A stretch of 64,000 bases of DNA from a bacterium (GTDB taxonomy: Bacteria; Zhuqueibacterota; QNDG01; JAFGCO01): the NCBI GenBank assembly GCA_016932575.1, contig JAFGCO010000063.1:1-64000 (forward strand), read 5' to 3'. Under the pieces are notes generated by a model. It saw nothing but the letters and a program-made list of their open reading frames with translations. It made no database searches and was not told the DNA's origin. The stretch's first letter is position 1. Every line of letters starts with the position of its first letter. Below, piece after piece: positions 9,887 to 18,709 of the stretch. Both the position numbers and the translations under genes were made by a program.

Positions 9887-9946
9887 CAGCCGGACAGCTG
9901 ATTAACAGCCTGGCCTGTGATCTATTCAGGAAGGCCGATAAAAATC

Positions 9947-9983
9947 AACCCTGTCAGAGCATTGAGCTCTGGCGGGGTTTTTT
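9947..9983 (+). terminator. Strong intrinsic terminator
   Basis: AACCCTGTCAGAGC (9947-9960) pairs with GCTCTGGCGGGGTT (9966-9979) through 14 positions, including G-U pairs, around ATTGA. Six T residues end at 9983. It closes the block of secreted T9SS proteins. Confidence 0.9.
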
Positions 9984-10104
9984 AGTGATATCCGGGATCG
10001 TTGTTATTTTACCTGCAATGAATCTAAAAATGAATTGATTTTAAATTCTGTAATTTTTATACTCATTTATAGAACTTTGATTCAACCATTGATCAGGAGT
10101 ATGC

Positions 10105-10587
10105 ATGAAGATTAAAATACTGACTTGTGGCGGCACCATTGATAAAATCTATTTTGACGCCAAGAGTGAATTTCAGGTTGGCGAACCGCAGGTGGGCGCA
10201 TTTTTAAAAGAAGCGCAGGCCGGATTTGATTTTAATGTACATAAAATGATTCAAAAAGACAGCCTCGACATGAATGATGAAGACCGTGACCGGATCAGGA
10301 GAGCTGTCGAGACTGCGGAAGAAGATAAAATTCTGATTACACATGGCACGGACACCATGGTCGAAACTGCCAAAGCGTTAAAGGGAATTCCAGAGAAGAC
10401 CATTGTGTTAACCGGAGCGCTGGCCCCGGCCCGGTTCCGGGAAACCGACGCGATCTTTAATATCGGATGCGCGGTGATTGCGGTTCAGTGCCTGGCCGAG
10501 GGAGTCTATATTGTGATGAACGGACGCGTGTTCCTTCCGGACCGTGTAAAGAAAAATACGAAAAAAAATTGTTTTGAGGATATTTAA
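10105..10587 (+). CDS. Single-domain L-asparaginase-like protein
   Basis: The 160-residue product matches only the N-terminal domain of L-asparaginases (about 330 residues in the classical enzymes). It keeps the catalytic Thr of the GGT motif (T11 in CGGTID), the HGTDTM motif carrying the Thr-Asp pair (T82, D83), and a Lys near 149-150 where the catalytic Lys is expected. Asparaginases hydrolyse Asn to Asp and ammonia. The second domain normally completes the active site at a dimer interface, so this short form may act on another substrate or need a different oligomer. AGGAG lies 5 bases before the ATG. No signal peptide is visible, so it is cytoplasmic. Short asparaginase-domain proteins are known in other bacteria. 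Confidence 0.75.
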   Translation: MKIKILTCGGTIDKIYFDAKSEFQVGEPQVGAFLKEAQAGFDFNVHKMIQKDSLDMNDEDRDRIRRAVETAEEDKILITHGTDTMVETAKALKGIPEKTIVLTGALAPARFRETDAIFNIGCAVIAVQCLAEGVYIVMNGRVFLPDRVKKNTKKNCFEDI

Positions 10588-10635
10588 AAATTATTAATAT
10601 TTTTAAATGGGAAATATTATCCGGGAGGCATTTCT

Positions 10636-11529
10636 ATGAGACCCAATCATTATTGTTCCTTTTTAATTTTTATTATTTTGTGCGCTGTGCTGCGATCTTT
10701 GCATGGGCAAGGTATTACAGATTCAAAAGCAGATAAAGATAACCGCTCCGCCATTGTTGAAGTGGACGGATACGCCTATCTCTCCGAAGACAAGACCATC
10801 AAAGAAATCCGAGAGGAGGCTTTGAGCAATGCCAAGCGTATGGCTCTGGAACAAGCCCACACGTTTATCTCGAGTCAGTCCAAAGTGAAGAATTTTCAGC
10901 TCGAATATGATATTGTGATCAGTGAGGCGGAAGGTGCTGTCTGTGTGCTGGACAGCAAAGACCACGGCATTACAGACGATAACCGGTATCATACCTGGAT
11001 CAAGGCAGAGGTGACTTATTCGTTAAAACCGCCGGAAGGTAAAGCCGATCTGTCCGCAGAATTGGTGAAGAATCCGGACGCACCACTGACCGTTCATGTC
11101 TGGACAGAAAAATCCGAATATAAAGCCGGAGAACGGATCCGTGTCTTTTTACAGGGCAATAAGGATTTTTACGCGAGGGTGGTGTACCGGGATGTACAGG
11201 GAAATCTGCTTCAGATGCTGCCCAATCCACATCGCAGGGATAACTTTTTCAGGGGTGGCAAAGTGATCAGCATTCCCGGCAAGGGCGACCGGTTCGACCT
11301 GGAAGTCGGCCCGCCATTCGGCATCGAAAATATCATTGTGTATGCTTCCAGCGCCGAGATGGGGGATGCGGATGTCACCGCTGTGGGCAATGCCCTGTAC
11401 AGTGTACAGGACGATCTAAAAGCTTACGGAATGAAGACGCGGGGCGTGAAAATTGTTCAGAGTGAGGGAGATCGTTCCTCGGGTGCCGAGTTTTATGAAG
11501 CGAAGTGCGAGGTGAAGACGAGGATGTAA
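10636..11529 (+). CDS. Exported DUF4384-domain protein
   Basis: GGGAGG lies 7 bases before the ATG and the first ~26 residues form a signal peptide ending near LHGQ. Residues ~35-135 (VDGYAYLSED..., then a helix rich in Ala and Lys) resemble the LPP20/FlgT N-terminal fold. Residues ~150-250 match DUF4384: a PLTVHVWTEKSEYKAGE-like strand pair, then ARVVYRDVQGNLLQMLPNP and a PGKGDRFDLEVGPPFG-like stretch. DUF4384 is often encoded next to, or fused with, caspase-family proteases and surface signalling proteins. Here it stands directly ahead of four exported WD40 proteins, three with caspase domains. A role as envelope partner of that cluster is an inference. Confidence 0.75.
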   Translation: MRPNHYCSFLIFIILCAVLRSLHGQGITDSKADKDNRSAIVEVDGYAYLSEDKTIKEIREEALSNAKRMALEQAHTFISSQSKVKNFQLEYDIVISEAEGAVCVLDSKDHGITDDNRYHTWIKAEVTYSLKPPEGKADLSAELVKNPDAPLTVHVWTEKSEYKAGERIRVFLQGNKDFYARVVYRDVQGNLLQMLPNPHRRDNFFRGGKVISIPGKGDRFDLEVGPPFGIENIIVYASSAEMGDADVTAVGNALYSVQDDLKAYGMKTRGVKIVQSEGDRSSGAEFYEAKCEVKTRM

Positions 11530-11548
11530 AAACCGGGTTAGGGAAAAT

Positions 11549-11590
11549 AAGCAAGATACAAGAAGCAAGAATCAAGATTAAAGACTAAAG
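11549..11590. repeat. Heptamer-period spacer (six 7-bp units ending AAG)
   Basis: Six consecutive 7-base units (AAGCAAG, ATACAAG, AAGCAAG, AATCAAG, ATTAAAG, ACTAAAG) run without interruption. Comparable 7-base periodicity occurs at 18436-18470 and 61973-61993. The repeats are noncoding and sit just after a gene end. Confidence 0.55.
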
Positions 11591-11736
11591 AAAAAGAACA
11601 AGGATAAAAATTATCAAAAATCCGAAATTCAAATCACGAAACCAAAAACCTTTTACCCTTTACCCTACTAATAGCTGAGGGCTGAATACTGACAGCAATT
11701 CGAAATATCACACCTTTTAGGGCAAATTTTACAAGT

Positions 11737-11753
11737 CACCACCTTAGGTGGTG
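11737..11753. repeat. Perfect 7-bp hairpin before the first WD40-caspase gene
   Basis: CACCACC (11737-11743) and GGTGGTG (11747-11753) pair around TTA, 34 bases ahead of the start codon at 11787. Such small GC-rich hairpins occur at ends of IS200/IS605-type elements and their derivatives, but there is no transposase here. It could equally shape the 5' leader of the next gene. Confidence 0.4.
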
Positions 11754-11786
11754 GTCGTTGGCTTTTAATGATGAAGGAGTATGATC

Positions 11787-14700
11787 ATGAAATATCTCAA
11801 ATCACCTATTGGTCTTAAAGTCATTGGATTATTTTTGATTTTCTGTTTGGCAGTTCCTTTGTTGGCCCAGGAAACCATTCAGATTAAAGTTGAAAATTTA
11901 TTTGGAAGTACCGGATCCATGACTTACAGCCCGGATAAAAAATATGCCTTGAAAATTTTTCAAAGATCAGGAATATTAATTTGGAATTTGGAACAGGGAA
12001 AACTGGAACGCTTCACAGGCAATAAAGGACTGGACATCCGATTGATTACATTTAATCCTGATGGCAAAACATTTGTCACTTATAGTTCAATCACGGGAAT
12101 TGGAGGTGAGTTGCTGTGTTGGGATTTTAAGACAGGTAAAATCATTAAAGAATATCATTGTGATTTGGCATCTGTCAGAGAGATTGTTTTTTCAAGAGAT
12201 GGCAAGAAGATGCTTCTTCCCGGTGAGTACAGGTATGAAAATAATGTGAATGTAAGCTACAATGGATTACTGCTGATGGATGTGGAAACCGGAAATGTAC
12301 TTTTCCAAATAAAGGGTGGAGAGGGATGGTCCAGGAATCGGGGTTTAAGTCAGGCTGCCATACACCCGGATGGGAAACGGATTTTATTAGCAGATTCCGG
12401 CAATGAATTAAAACTGATCGATAGTGAATCGGGTAAGATTCTGCAGAATTTTCACGCGGATTTTGAGAACATAGAGGACGTTGTTATCACGGAAGATGGG
12501 AAATATGGAATTGTCACTTATTTAAGCGGGTCAACCCGTATTTGGGATTTGGAATCGTTTTTATGTGTTCGCACTTTGGTGAATCCCAAACATGCAGATT
12601 ATAAGGAAGGGAAAGAAATTGCCGCGGCTTCTGAGGTGGTTGTGAGTCCTGACGGGGAAAAGATATTAACGGAAAACTGGGATCACTATTTACGGCTTTG
12701 GGATATGAAATCAGGAGAACTCTTAAAGGAAATACGGACAAGTGACTATCCCAGTGATATTTCATTTTCTTCGGATGGTCGTCGAGTGACCTGTAATACA
12801 CATGGAATAGAATGTTGGGATCTGATATCCGGAATAAGAATTTTTAAAGCGGCCTTATTACAAGAGGGTGAGTGGGTGTTTGCCACTTATAAAGGATATT
12901 TTAATGGATCGGCCAATGCAAAAAAATTCATCAAAGCGGTGGTTAATGGAAAGGAAAAGAGTATTAATAAATATGTGTCGCATTATATGAGTCCGGATAA
13001 GGTTGTTGAAACTCTCAATGCGAAGGATGAAGAGACACGTTTGGCGTTTAAGAAAACGGATAAGCAAAGTAGTGATTCAGATGATCAATATGCCCAGTAT
13101 GCCCGCAGCCTGCCTGTGGATTTTGAGCCAGTCATTCAGCAGGGGCATTTGCAGGAGTGCAAGGTCTGGTTCGATCCTACGGGTCAGCGTGTGATCAGCA
13201 GTACCGGATTTGATGGAGAGATCAAAGTCTGGTCCTTAAAGACCGGGACCTTGTTAAAAACGTTTAACAAGCAGATGATCAATAAAGAATCCGTCGGCAC
13301 TGTCAGAGCGATCAGTCCCGATGGAAATTTGCTGGTTTCAAGTTTTCTAAAGGAAGTGCTGGTGTGGGATTTGGTCTCCTTTGAACTGTTGAAGACATTC
13401 AAGGTCACTGACTCTGATGAGGTAAAACAAGTTGCTTTCCATGCAAACGGGAAAGAAATTGTGACCGATGGATCGCGGATCTGGACTGCGAGAACAGGAG
13501 AATTTATCCGTATGGCGACAGGGGATGATGACTGGTTTCAACTGGACCGTCCCGATAGCGAAGCCACTATGGATAAAGATACACAAATTCTCACCTATGG
13601 TAACAAATCTCTGTGGACCGGATCGTTACCTTCAAAAGAACTGACTGACGCTTGTCAGGAACGGCGATTGAATATGAAATATTACGAGGATGGTCATATT
13701 TTGGCCTTCCCTGTAAATAACAGCATTTTTTTGGCTGATTTGAATACAGGTAAAATCCTTCGAAAGCTTGAGGGTAAGCACCCTGCAAGTGTTCCCTTTG
13801 GAGTACATCCTGACGGTAAATCTCTTCTTTTAAGCGGACGGGGCGGCCATGTTGATCTCTTGCCTTTCGAGACATTTCATTTCAAGTCAAGTCCAACCGG
13901 TTATCCCGACCAAATCGGTGAATTCGTTTTTGATCCCACGGGCCGTTTCATTGTATCCACCAGATCTCCCATTAAAATCTGGGATCGCCTGCAGAAGAAA
14001 TGGACTGGGACTATTCAACCGGAAGTTTATCCTCAAATATCAAAAGATCAGTGGCCTGACCATTTTCTTAAGGGATTTGATCCAAAAAATAATGGATTGG
14101 TGACATGTTATGAAGATAAAACGGATGCTTCCGAAGACAAATGGGATCCGAGAATGGTGAAGTGGTCTCTAGAAACCGGGAAAAAGCTCAGGACCGGCGG
14201 TAAAAACAGATACTACGGCACCGGGGGCCCATGGGCATCCGATCTTTCCGGTAAATATATGGCTACTGCTATGTATGAGGATATTGAGCTATGGAATGTT
14301 AATACGATGAGCAAAATTCATAGTGTAGACCTGCCCTGGCAATTTTCAAAATATTACGAAATGAAATCCTTTGCTTTTAATTCCACAGGAACCCTGTTTG
14401 CCGCTGGCGGTCAGGATGCCAAGATTCGGATCTGGACAACCCAGGGGAAAGGATCGGTTTTTAAGGGTAAGAATCCGCCGGTCAAGTATCTTCTCTCCGG
14501 GCATTGGTGGAGTGTTACAGCCATGGCTTTTGATCCCACAGGTCAAACGTTGGTTTCCGGTGATGCATTCGGAAATGTGATTCTCTGGGATATGAAAACC
14601 GGCAGTCAAAAGAAAAAGCTTTTGGGCCATTCAGGGATGATTTCACAAGTGGCCTTTTCTAAAGACGGTAACTATATTTTTACCCGCGGTGGGGCTGATG

Positions 14701-16133
14701 GTGTTCTCAATATGTGGCGGGCGGATAATTATGAGCGGGTTTCCATCCTCATTTCCGGGGAGGATTGGATCATGTTCACACCCGATGGTTTTTTTGATGC
14801 TTCCCGCAATGGGGGTGATCTTATTCGTCTACGAAAAGAATTAACCTCTTTTGGTGTGGATCAGTTTGCCCTGCGTACCAACCGTCCGGATATTATTATG
14901 AAGCGAATGGGAATCGGAAGTGAAGAAACGATTCAGCATTATTATGCCATGTTCCAGCGCCGCCTTCGCAGATCCGGATTTTCTGAGGAAAAATTGTCAG
15001 AGAAATTTGAAGTGCCGGAAGCAGAGATAATCAAAACACAGCAACAGGGTAAGTTTGTGAATCTCCAATTCCAATTAAAAGACGATTTATATAAAATACG
15101 ACGATACAATATTTTTATCAATGATGTGCCTCTGTTCGGCGGATATGGGAAAGAGGTGGATGGCAAACATATGAAAATTGACGAGAGAGTCGAGTTGACA
15201 TCCGGGGATAATAAAATTGAAGTCTCCTGTTTTAATGAGATTGGGGCTGAATCTTTCCGATCACTGGTTTCTGTTGAGTATAAAGAGGAGGTGATACCCC
15301 ATCTCTACTATCTCGGTTTCGGAGTTTCCCAATACCGCAAGGCGGATCTGAATCTCAATTACGCCCATAAAGACGCTTTGGATCTGGCCAAGGCATTTGA
15401 AGGCTATTCTGGTAGGTTCGGAAAAATCAATGTGAAGACGTTTACAGACGATCAGGTCACAGTCCAGAATATCAGGGATGCCAAAGCTTTCCTGAAAAAT
15501 GCCAGGGTGGATGATATTTTCATCCTCTTCATTGCCGGTCACGGTATGTACTCTCAAGGTGAAGATGCAACCTATTATTACCTGACATACAATGCGGATC
15601 CCATGAACCTATCCCAAACAGCAGCCAATTTCGATTTGATTGAAGATCTGTTGCAGGGCATAAAACCCCGTAAAAAGCTCTTTCTCATGGATACCTGCGA
15701 ATCCGGCGAGGTGGAAGAGGAAGCCCAAAATACTTTTTACGCCATGGCTGACGCCCGGGGCATCAAGGCACGCACCACAAGAGGTGTTGCCATCACACAG
15801 CGAAAAGAAAAATCCAAACGTTCTTACCTGTACCAGAAAGACCGGTTTATTTACAATGATCTGATACGCCGGTCCGGTGCCATTGTTTTTTCATCTTCCC
15901 GTGGCGGTGAGTTATCTTACGAGAGCGATGCGGTGCAGAACGGGTTGTTCACAGAGGAGATTATTAACTGTATCACCAAGGGTTACGGAGATATGAACCG
16001 GGACGGTGTAGTCACTACGGATGAACTCCGTGTTCATGTATCCAAAGCAGTGGCCCAGGCCACTGACAATGCCCAGCATCCCACGGTGGACAGGGATAAT
16101 ATTTATCAGAAATTTGGTTTCCCGGTGAAGTGA
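11787..16133 (+). CDS. Exported WD40 double-propeller protein with C-terminal caspase-like (C14) protease domain
   Basis: The start at 11787 leaves 7 bases after AAGGAG, whereas the ATG at 11781 is only 1 base from it. The signal peptide ends PLLAQ. Two WD40-type propellers follow (residues ~30-370 and ~430-990) with many xWDxxTG-type blade ends. A linker (FTPDGFFDASRNGGD ... NRPDIIMKRMG) leads to a caspase-like domain from ~1165. It holds the catalytic dyad His1252 in IAGHGMYS and Cys1304 in MDTCESGE. A perfect EF-hand-type loop (DMNRDGVVTTDE) lies near the C terminus. Of 1448 residues the last ~450 are closely related to the protein at 21615. Expected activity is cleavage after basic or acidic residues outside the cytoplasm, gated by propeller binding. 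Substrates are unknown. Confidence 0.85.
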   Translation: MKYLKSPIGLKVIGLFLIFCLAVPLLAQETIQIKVENLFGSTGSMTYSPDKKYALKIFQRSGILIWNLEQGKLERFTGNKGLDIRLITFNPDGKTFVTYSSITGIGGELLCWDFKTGKIIKEYHCDLASVREIVFSRDGKKMLLPGEYRYENNVNVSYNGLLLMDVETGNVLFQIKGGEGWSRNRGLSQAAIHPDGKRILLADSGNELKLIDSESGKILQNFHADFENIEDVVITEDGKYGIVTYLSGSTRIWDLESFLCVRTLVNPKHADYKEGKEIAAASEVVVSPDGEKILTENWDHYLRLWDMKSGELLKEIRTSDYPSDISFSSDGRRVTCNTHGIECWDLISGIRIFKAALLQEGEWVFATYKGYFNGSANAKKFIKAVVNGKEKSINKYVSHYMSPDKVVETLNAKDEETRLAFKKTDKQSSDSDDQYAQYARSLPVDFEPVIQQGHLQECKVWFDPTGQRVISSTGFDGEIKVWSLKTGTLLKTFNKQMINKESVGTVRAISPDGNLLVSSFLKEVLVWDLVSFELLKTFKVTDSDEVKQVAFHANGKEIVTDGSRIWTARTGEFIRMATGDDDWFQLDRPDSEATMDKDTQILTYGNKSLWTGSLPSKELTDACQERRLNMKYYEDGHILAFPVNNSIFLADLNTGKILRKLEGKHPASVPFGVHPDGKSLLLSGRGGHVDLLPFETFHFKSSPTGYPDQIGEFVFDPTGRFIVSTRSPIKIWDRLQKKWTGTIQPEVYPQISKDQWPDHFLKGFDPKNNGLVTCYEDKTDASEDKWDPRMVKWSLETGKKLRTGGKNRYYGTGGPWASDLSGKYMATAMYEDIELWNVNTMSKIHSVDLPWQFSKYYEMKSFAFNSTGTLFAAGGQDAKIRIWTTQGKGSVFKGKNPPVKYLLSGHWWSVTAMAFDPTGQTLVSGDAFGNVILWDMKTGSQKKKLLGHSGMISQVAFSKDGNYIFTRGGADGVLNMWRADNYERVSILISGEDWIMFTPDGFFDASRNGGDLIRLRKELTSFGVDQFALRTNRPDIIMKRMGIGSEETIQHYYAMFQRRLRRSGFSEEKLSEKFEVPEAEIIKTQQQGKFVNLQFQLKDDLYKIRRYNIFINDVPLFGGYGKEVDGKHMKIDERVELTSGDNKIEVSCFNEIGAESFRSLVSVEYKEEVIPHLYYLGFGVSQYRKADLNLNYAHKDALDLAKAFEGYSGRFGKINVKTFTDDQVTVQNIRDAKAFLKNARVDDIFILFIAGHGMYSQGEDATYYYLTYNADPMNLSQTAANFDLIEDLLQGIKPRKKLFLMDTCESGEVEEEAQNTFYAMADARGIKARTTRGVAITQRKEKSKRSYLYQKDRFIYNDLIRRSGAIVFSSSRGGELSYESDAVQNGLFTEEIINCITKGYGDMNRDGVVTTDELRVHVSKAVAQATDNAQHPTVDRDNIYQKFGFPVK

Positions 16134-16172
16134 AACACACCTGTGGTTCTCTCAAGGGGGATAAAAAAGGCG

Positions 16173-16210
16173 AACCTCCCGATTCCCGATTAATCGAGAA
16201 TCGGGAGGTT
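16173..16210. repeat. Perfect 13-bp inverted repeat after the WD40-caspase gene
   Basis: AACCTCCCGATTC (16173-16185) pairs with GAATCGGGAGGTT (16198-16210). The loop itself contains the palindrome CGATTAATCG (16187-16196). No T-run follows, so it is either a rho-independent-like 3' stabilising hairpin or another dispersed palindrome. Confidence 0.6.
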
Positions 16211-16230
16211 ATTCAAATAAAACAGATAGT

Positions 16231-16308
16231 GTCATCTCGAAGGAGTGAAGCGACTGAGAGATCTTAAAAACGCAAGGTTATAAGATCTCTCCCTTCGGTC
16301 GAGATGAC
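16231..16308. repeat. Dispersed palindrome, family A, copy 1
   Basis: The outer arms GTCATCTCGA (16231-16240) and TCGAGATGAC (16299-16308) are perfect complements. Inner arms AGAGATCT and AGATCTCT also pair. The element reappears, with a different centre, at 25243-25330, again directly after a WD40-caspase gene. Confidence 0.7.
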
Positions 16309-16347
16309 AGTTTTGGATTTTATTAGAGTTTTGTGGAGATTAATCAC

Positions 16348-18429
16348 ATGCGAAAAATGATACTTTTATTTGGAATTCTTTTACTGATTCTCCCATGGAT
16401 TGCTTACGCCCAGGTGCAACCAATCGTCAATATTGGGCACAGTACGGGTTGGATTAATGACATTACCATTGATTCAGGTGGTCAGTATACCGCAACATGC
16501 TGTAAGGATCAGACGATTATGATCAGAGACCTGAAAACAGGAAAATTAATAAAAATTCTGAGCGGGGCAAAAGGAGAAATCCGGACGCTTATTTTTCATC
16601 CCAATGGGAAATATGTGATTGCGGGCAGCGGAGAAAATCCTCCCATACTGGTTTGGGATCTTGAAAGCGGTGAGCTTATCAGAAAGTTTAATCCTGAAAG
16701 GAATTCTGCTGTTGCGTTGGCTATGGACCCTGACGGCAAATACCTGGCTGCCGGAGGTTATATTTGGGAGTTTGAAACAGGCGCTATTATTCAGAAATTG
16801 GATATGAAAGTAGGAACTGTCTGGTCTCTTGCTTTTGATAAAACAGGAAAATCGATTATTGCCGGTGGCTATGGCATCAATGTCTTCAGTGTCAATACAG
16901 GGAAATTGATAAGGAATTTCTTTGAACGAAAATTCGCAAAAATTATTTCAATTGATCATCAGAACGAAACATTGATCGCTACTGTATCTGAAAGTGGTAT
17001 CTATCAAATGGATTTGAAAACAGGAGATCAACTGCATTTTATTCCCGATGATTCTGAGACTGCTTATTCTCCTAATAAAAACATCGTGGTTTATGGCCGA
17101 TATCCAATCATTTATGATTTGTCCCTGAAAAAAGAACTGTGTAAAATTGACTATGAGACCATTGGTCATATGGCCATCGATCCTGAGGGAGACATATTGG
17201 TGTCTACCGATGATGGTGCTTTTTGTTTAAAAGACGGTTCACAGTTGTATTCTTCTCCAAATTGTAATAAAGAGACCAACAGCATGGTTTACGATTCCAG
17301 GCAAAATGTGTTGGTTTGTGCCAGTAATATTAAAGACTGGAATGGATACAGACGGGTTGAAGTCTTGGACCTGGATTCAGGATTATTAAAAAATGCCATT
17401 CATTTTAACGAAGTAGGCTCATTGCAAAGCTTAATGATTGGCGCCAATGTATTGCCTGATGGAAAAAGAGTGGTTTCTGTGTTTGACAAGGGGAAAATCA
17501 CTTTATGGAATCTGGAAAATGGAGAGCCAATTATAACCTCATATCTTCGTGAAGAAAATGCGTATATGAATGGATCGAGTATGACATCGGATGGGAACTG
17601 TTTGTTCATGTATGGCGATTGGTGGTTGGCTTCCTGGAAAATAGGTCAGGATAATCAGCTATCCCTTATTAGCAGAGTCAATATTGAAGAGACCTATTGG
17701 AAAACAGCGGATTTAACCTCCAGCGGGAATTTTGTGGTGACCGGGAACCGGCAAAATCATAAGAAATATGATGAAGTGGTGACACTCTGGAAGTTTCCCT
17801 CCCTGAAAAAGTCTAAAACCCTAAAAGTGAACGCTCAGGGGTGGGATCCCCATCCTTTAGATCTGGAAGTGGATGAAAAGGAAACCTATATTATTGCTGC
17901 ATGTGAGGATTATAAAATTCGTGTTTGGGATTTTAAAAGTAAAAAACTGATTGTGACTCTGAGTTCAAATATTGATGGTTTGGTCACTTCGGTTACCATA
18001 GATCCACAGGCCAGGTATTTTGCAGCTGGGGGGAAGGAAGACGGAAATATCCGCATTCTCTCTCTTCCCTATGGGGATTTAATCCGGACATTGGAAGGTC
18101 CTGCTGATAAAATAAAAAATATGGTTTTTGTGAATAATGGAGAAATATTACTCGCTTCGGGTGAATTGCATCCTGATATTACAGTTTGGCGTGTCAATGA
18201 TGGTAAGCATTTAGCGACATTGTACTGGTTTGCTGATGCCTCGGTAACCATGACACCTGAAGGCTATTTTGCAGGGACTGGTAATTACAGGGATTATGTC
18301 CATTTTGTGAAAGGGATGAAAGTTTATCAGAATCAAGAATTGTATGATCACTATGATAGACCTGATTTAATGGGGGATGTACTGGCAGGAAAAGATATGC
18401 CTTATATGTGGGCGCCGGATGTGGAGTAA
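16348..18429 (+). CDS. Exported WD40-propeller protein lacking the caspase domain
   Basis: GGAG lies 9 bases before the ATG at 16348; a GTG at 16333 is in frame but weaker. The signal peptide ends AYAQ. The remaining ~670 residues are WD40-like blades of the same style as its neighbours (VWDLESGE, ITLWNLENGE, IRVWDFKSK). The protein then shares the linker motif (MTPEGYFAGTGN ... YDRPDLMGDVL) that precedes the caspase domain in the gene at 18710, and stops about 20 residues later. It therefore looks like a paralogue cut off just before the protease. The 280 bases after its stop hold only repeats, with no caspase remnant. It may act as a regulatory or decoy sensor. Confidence 0.8.
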   Translation: MRKMILLFGILLLILPWIAYAQVQPIVNIGHSTGWINDITIDSGGQYTATCCKDQTIMIRDLKTGKLIKILSGAKGEIRTLIFHPNGKYVIAGSGENPPILVWDLESGELIRKFNPERNSAVALAMDPDGKYLAAGGYIWEFETGAIIQKLDMKVGTVWSLAFDKTGKSIIAGGYGINVFSVNTGKLIRNFFERKFAKIISIDHQNETLIATVSESGIYQMDLKTGDQLHFIPDDSETAYSPNKNIVVYGRYPIIYDLSLKKELCKIDYETIGHMAIDPEGDILVSTDDGAFCLKDGSQLYSSPNCNKETNSMVYDSRQNVLVCASNIKDWNGYRRVEVLDLDSGLLKNAIHFNEVGSLQSLMIGANVLPDGKRVVSVFDKGKITLWNLENGEPIITSYLREENAYMNGSSMTSDGNCLFMYGDWWLASWKIGQDNQLSLISRVNIEETYWKTADLTSSGNFVVTGNRQNHKKYDEVVTLWKFPSLKKSKTLKVNAQGWDPHPLDLEVDEKETYIIAACEDYKIRVWDFKSKKLIVTLSSNIDGLVTSVTIDPQARYFAAGGKEDGNIRILSLPYGDLIRTLEGPADKIKNMVFVNNGEILLASGELHPDITVWRVNDGKHLATLYWFADASVTMTPEGYFAGTGNYRDYVHFVKGMKVYQNQELYDHYDRPDLMGDVLAGKDMPYMWAPDVE

Positions 18430-18435
18430 AAAAGA

Positions 18436-18470
18436 ATTAAAAATTATGAATTATGAATTAAGAATTGGGG
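18436..18470. repeat. Heptamer-period tract (ATTATGA-like)
   Basis: Five adjacent 7-base units read ATTAAAA, ATTATGA, ATTATGA, ATTAAGA, ATTGGGG. It has the same period as the tract at 11549-11590 but a different word. Confidence 0.5.
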
Positions 18471-18524
18471 GGAAAGAAGCAGAAACAAGATTAAAGATTA
18501 GAGAAAAAGATAATAGAGCTCAAA

Positions 18525-18617
18525 CCCCGGATGTTCGAGCGAAGCAAGATCTCCGGGTATTTGAGAATAGTCATGAAATTTCACACACCCGGGGACCTTC
18601 GGACACCCGGGGTGTGA
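18525..18617. repeat. Dispersed palindromes, family B, copies 2 and 3
   Basis: Bases ~18525-18568 read on the minus strand as CCCGGAGATC, then a GCTTCGCTCG centre, then CATCCGGGG, matching the copy at 2254-2298. At 18581-18617 a shorter copy has arms TCACAC / GTGTGA around CCCGGGGACC, TTCGG and ACACCCGGGG. Two copies in opposite orientation side by side suggest insertion into a preferred site. Confidence 0.5.
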
Positions 18618-18709
18618 TAAAGATAAAGTCCCTAGATGCTGGTCAGTTGCTAACCGACAGCAGCCAAATTTACAATGCCATTGTATTATAATTTGGGAGG
18701 ATGATGATA

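Larger units (their letters stand above)
18430..18709. other. Spacer with heptamer repeats and CCCGG palindromes
   Basis: This spacer contains no supported gene. An open frame through it is generated by the repeats and lacks a ribosome binding site. It starts with a 7-base-period tract and continues with two family B palindromes. Confidence 0.6.

Noticed and set aside
11700..11770. IS200/IS605-type mobile element end
   Set aside because: Only a single small hairpin is present; no transposase, second end or repeated copy was found in the window.
18377..18691. A 104-codon frame crossing the spacer after the caspase-less WD40 gene
   Set aside because: It begins inside the upstream gene and consists of translated heptamer and palindrome repeats.
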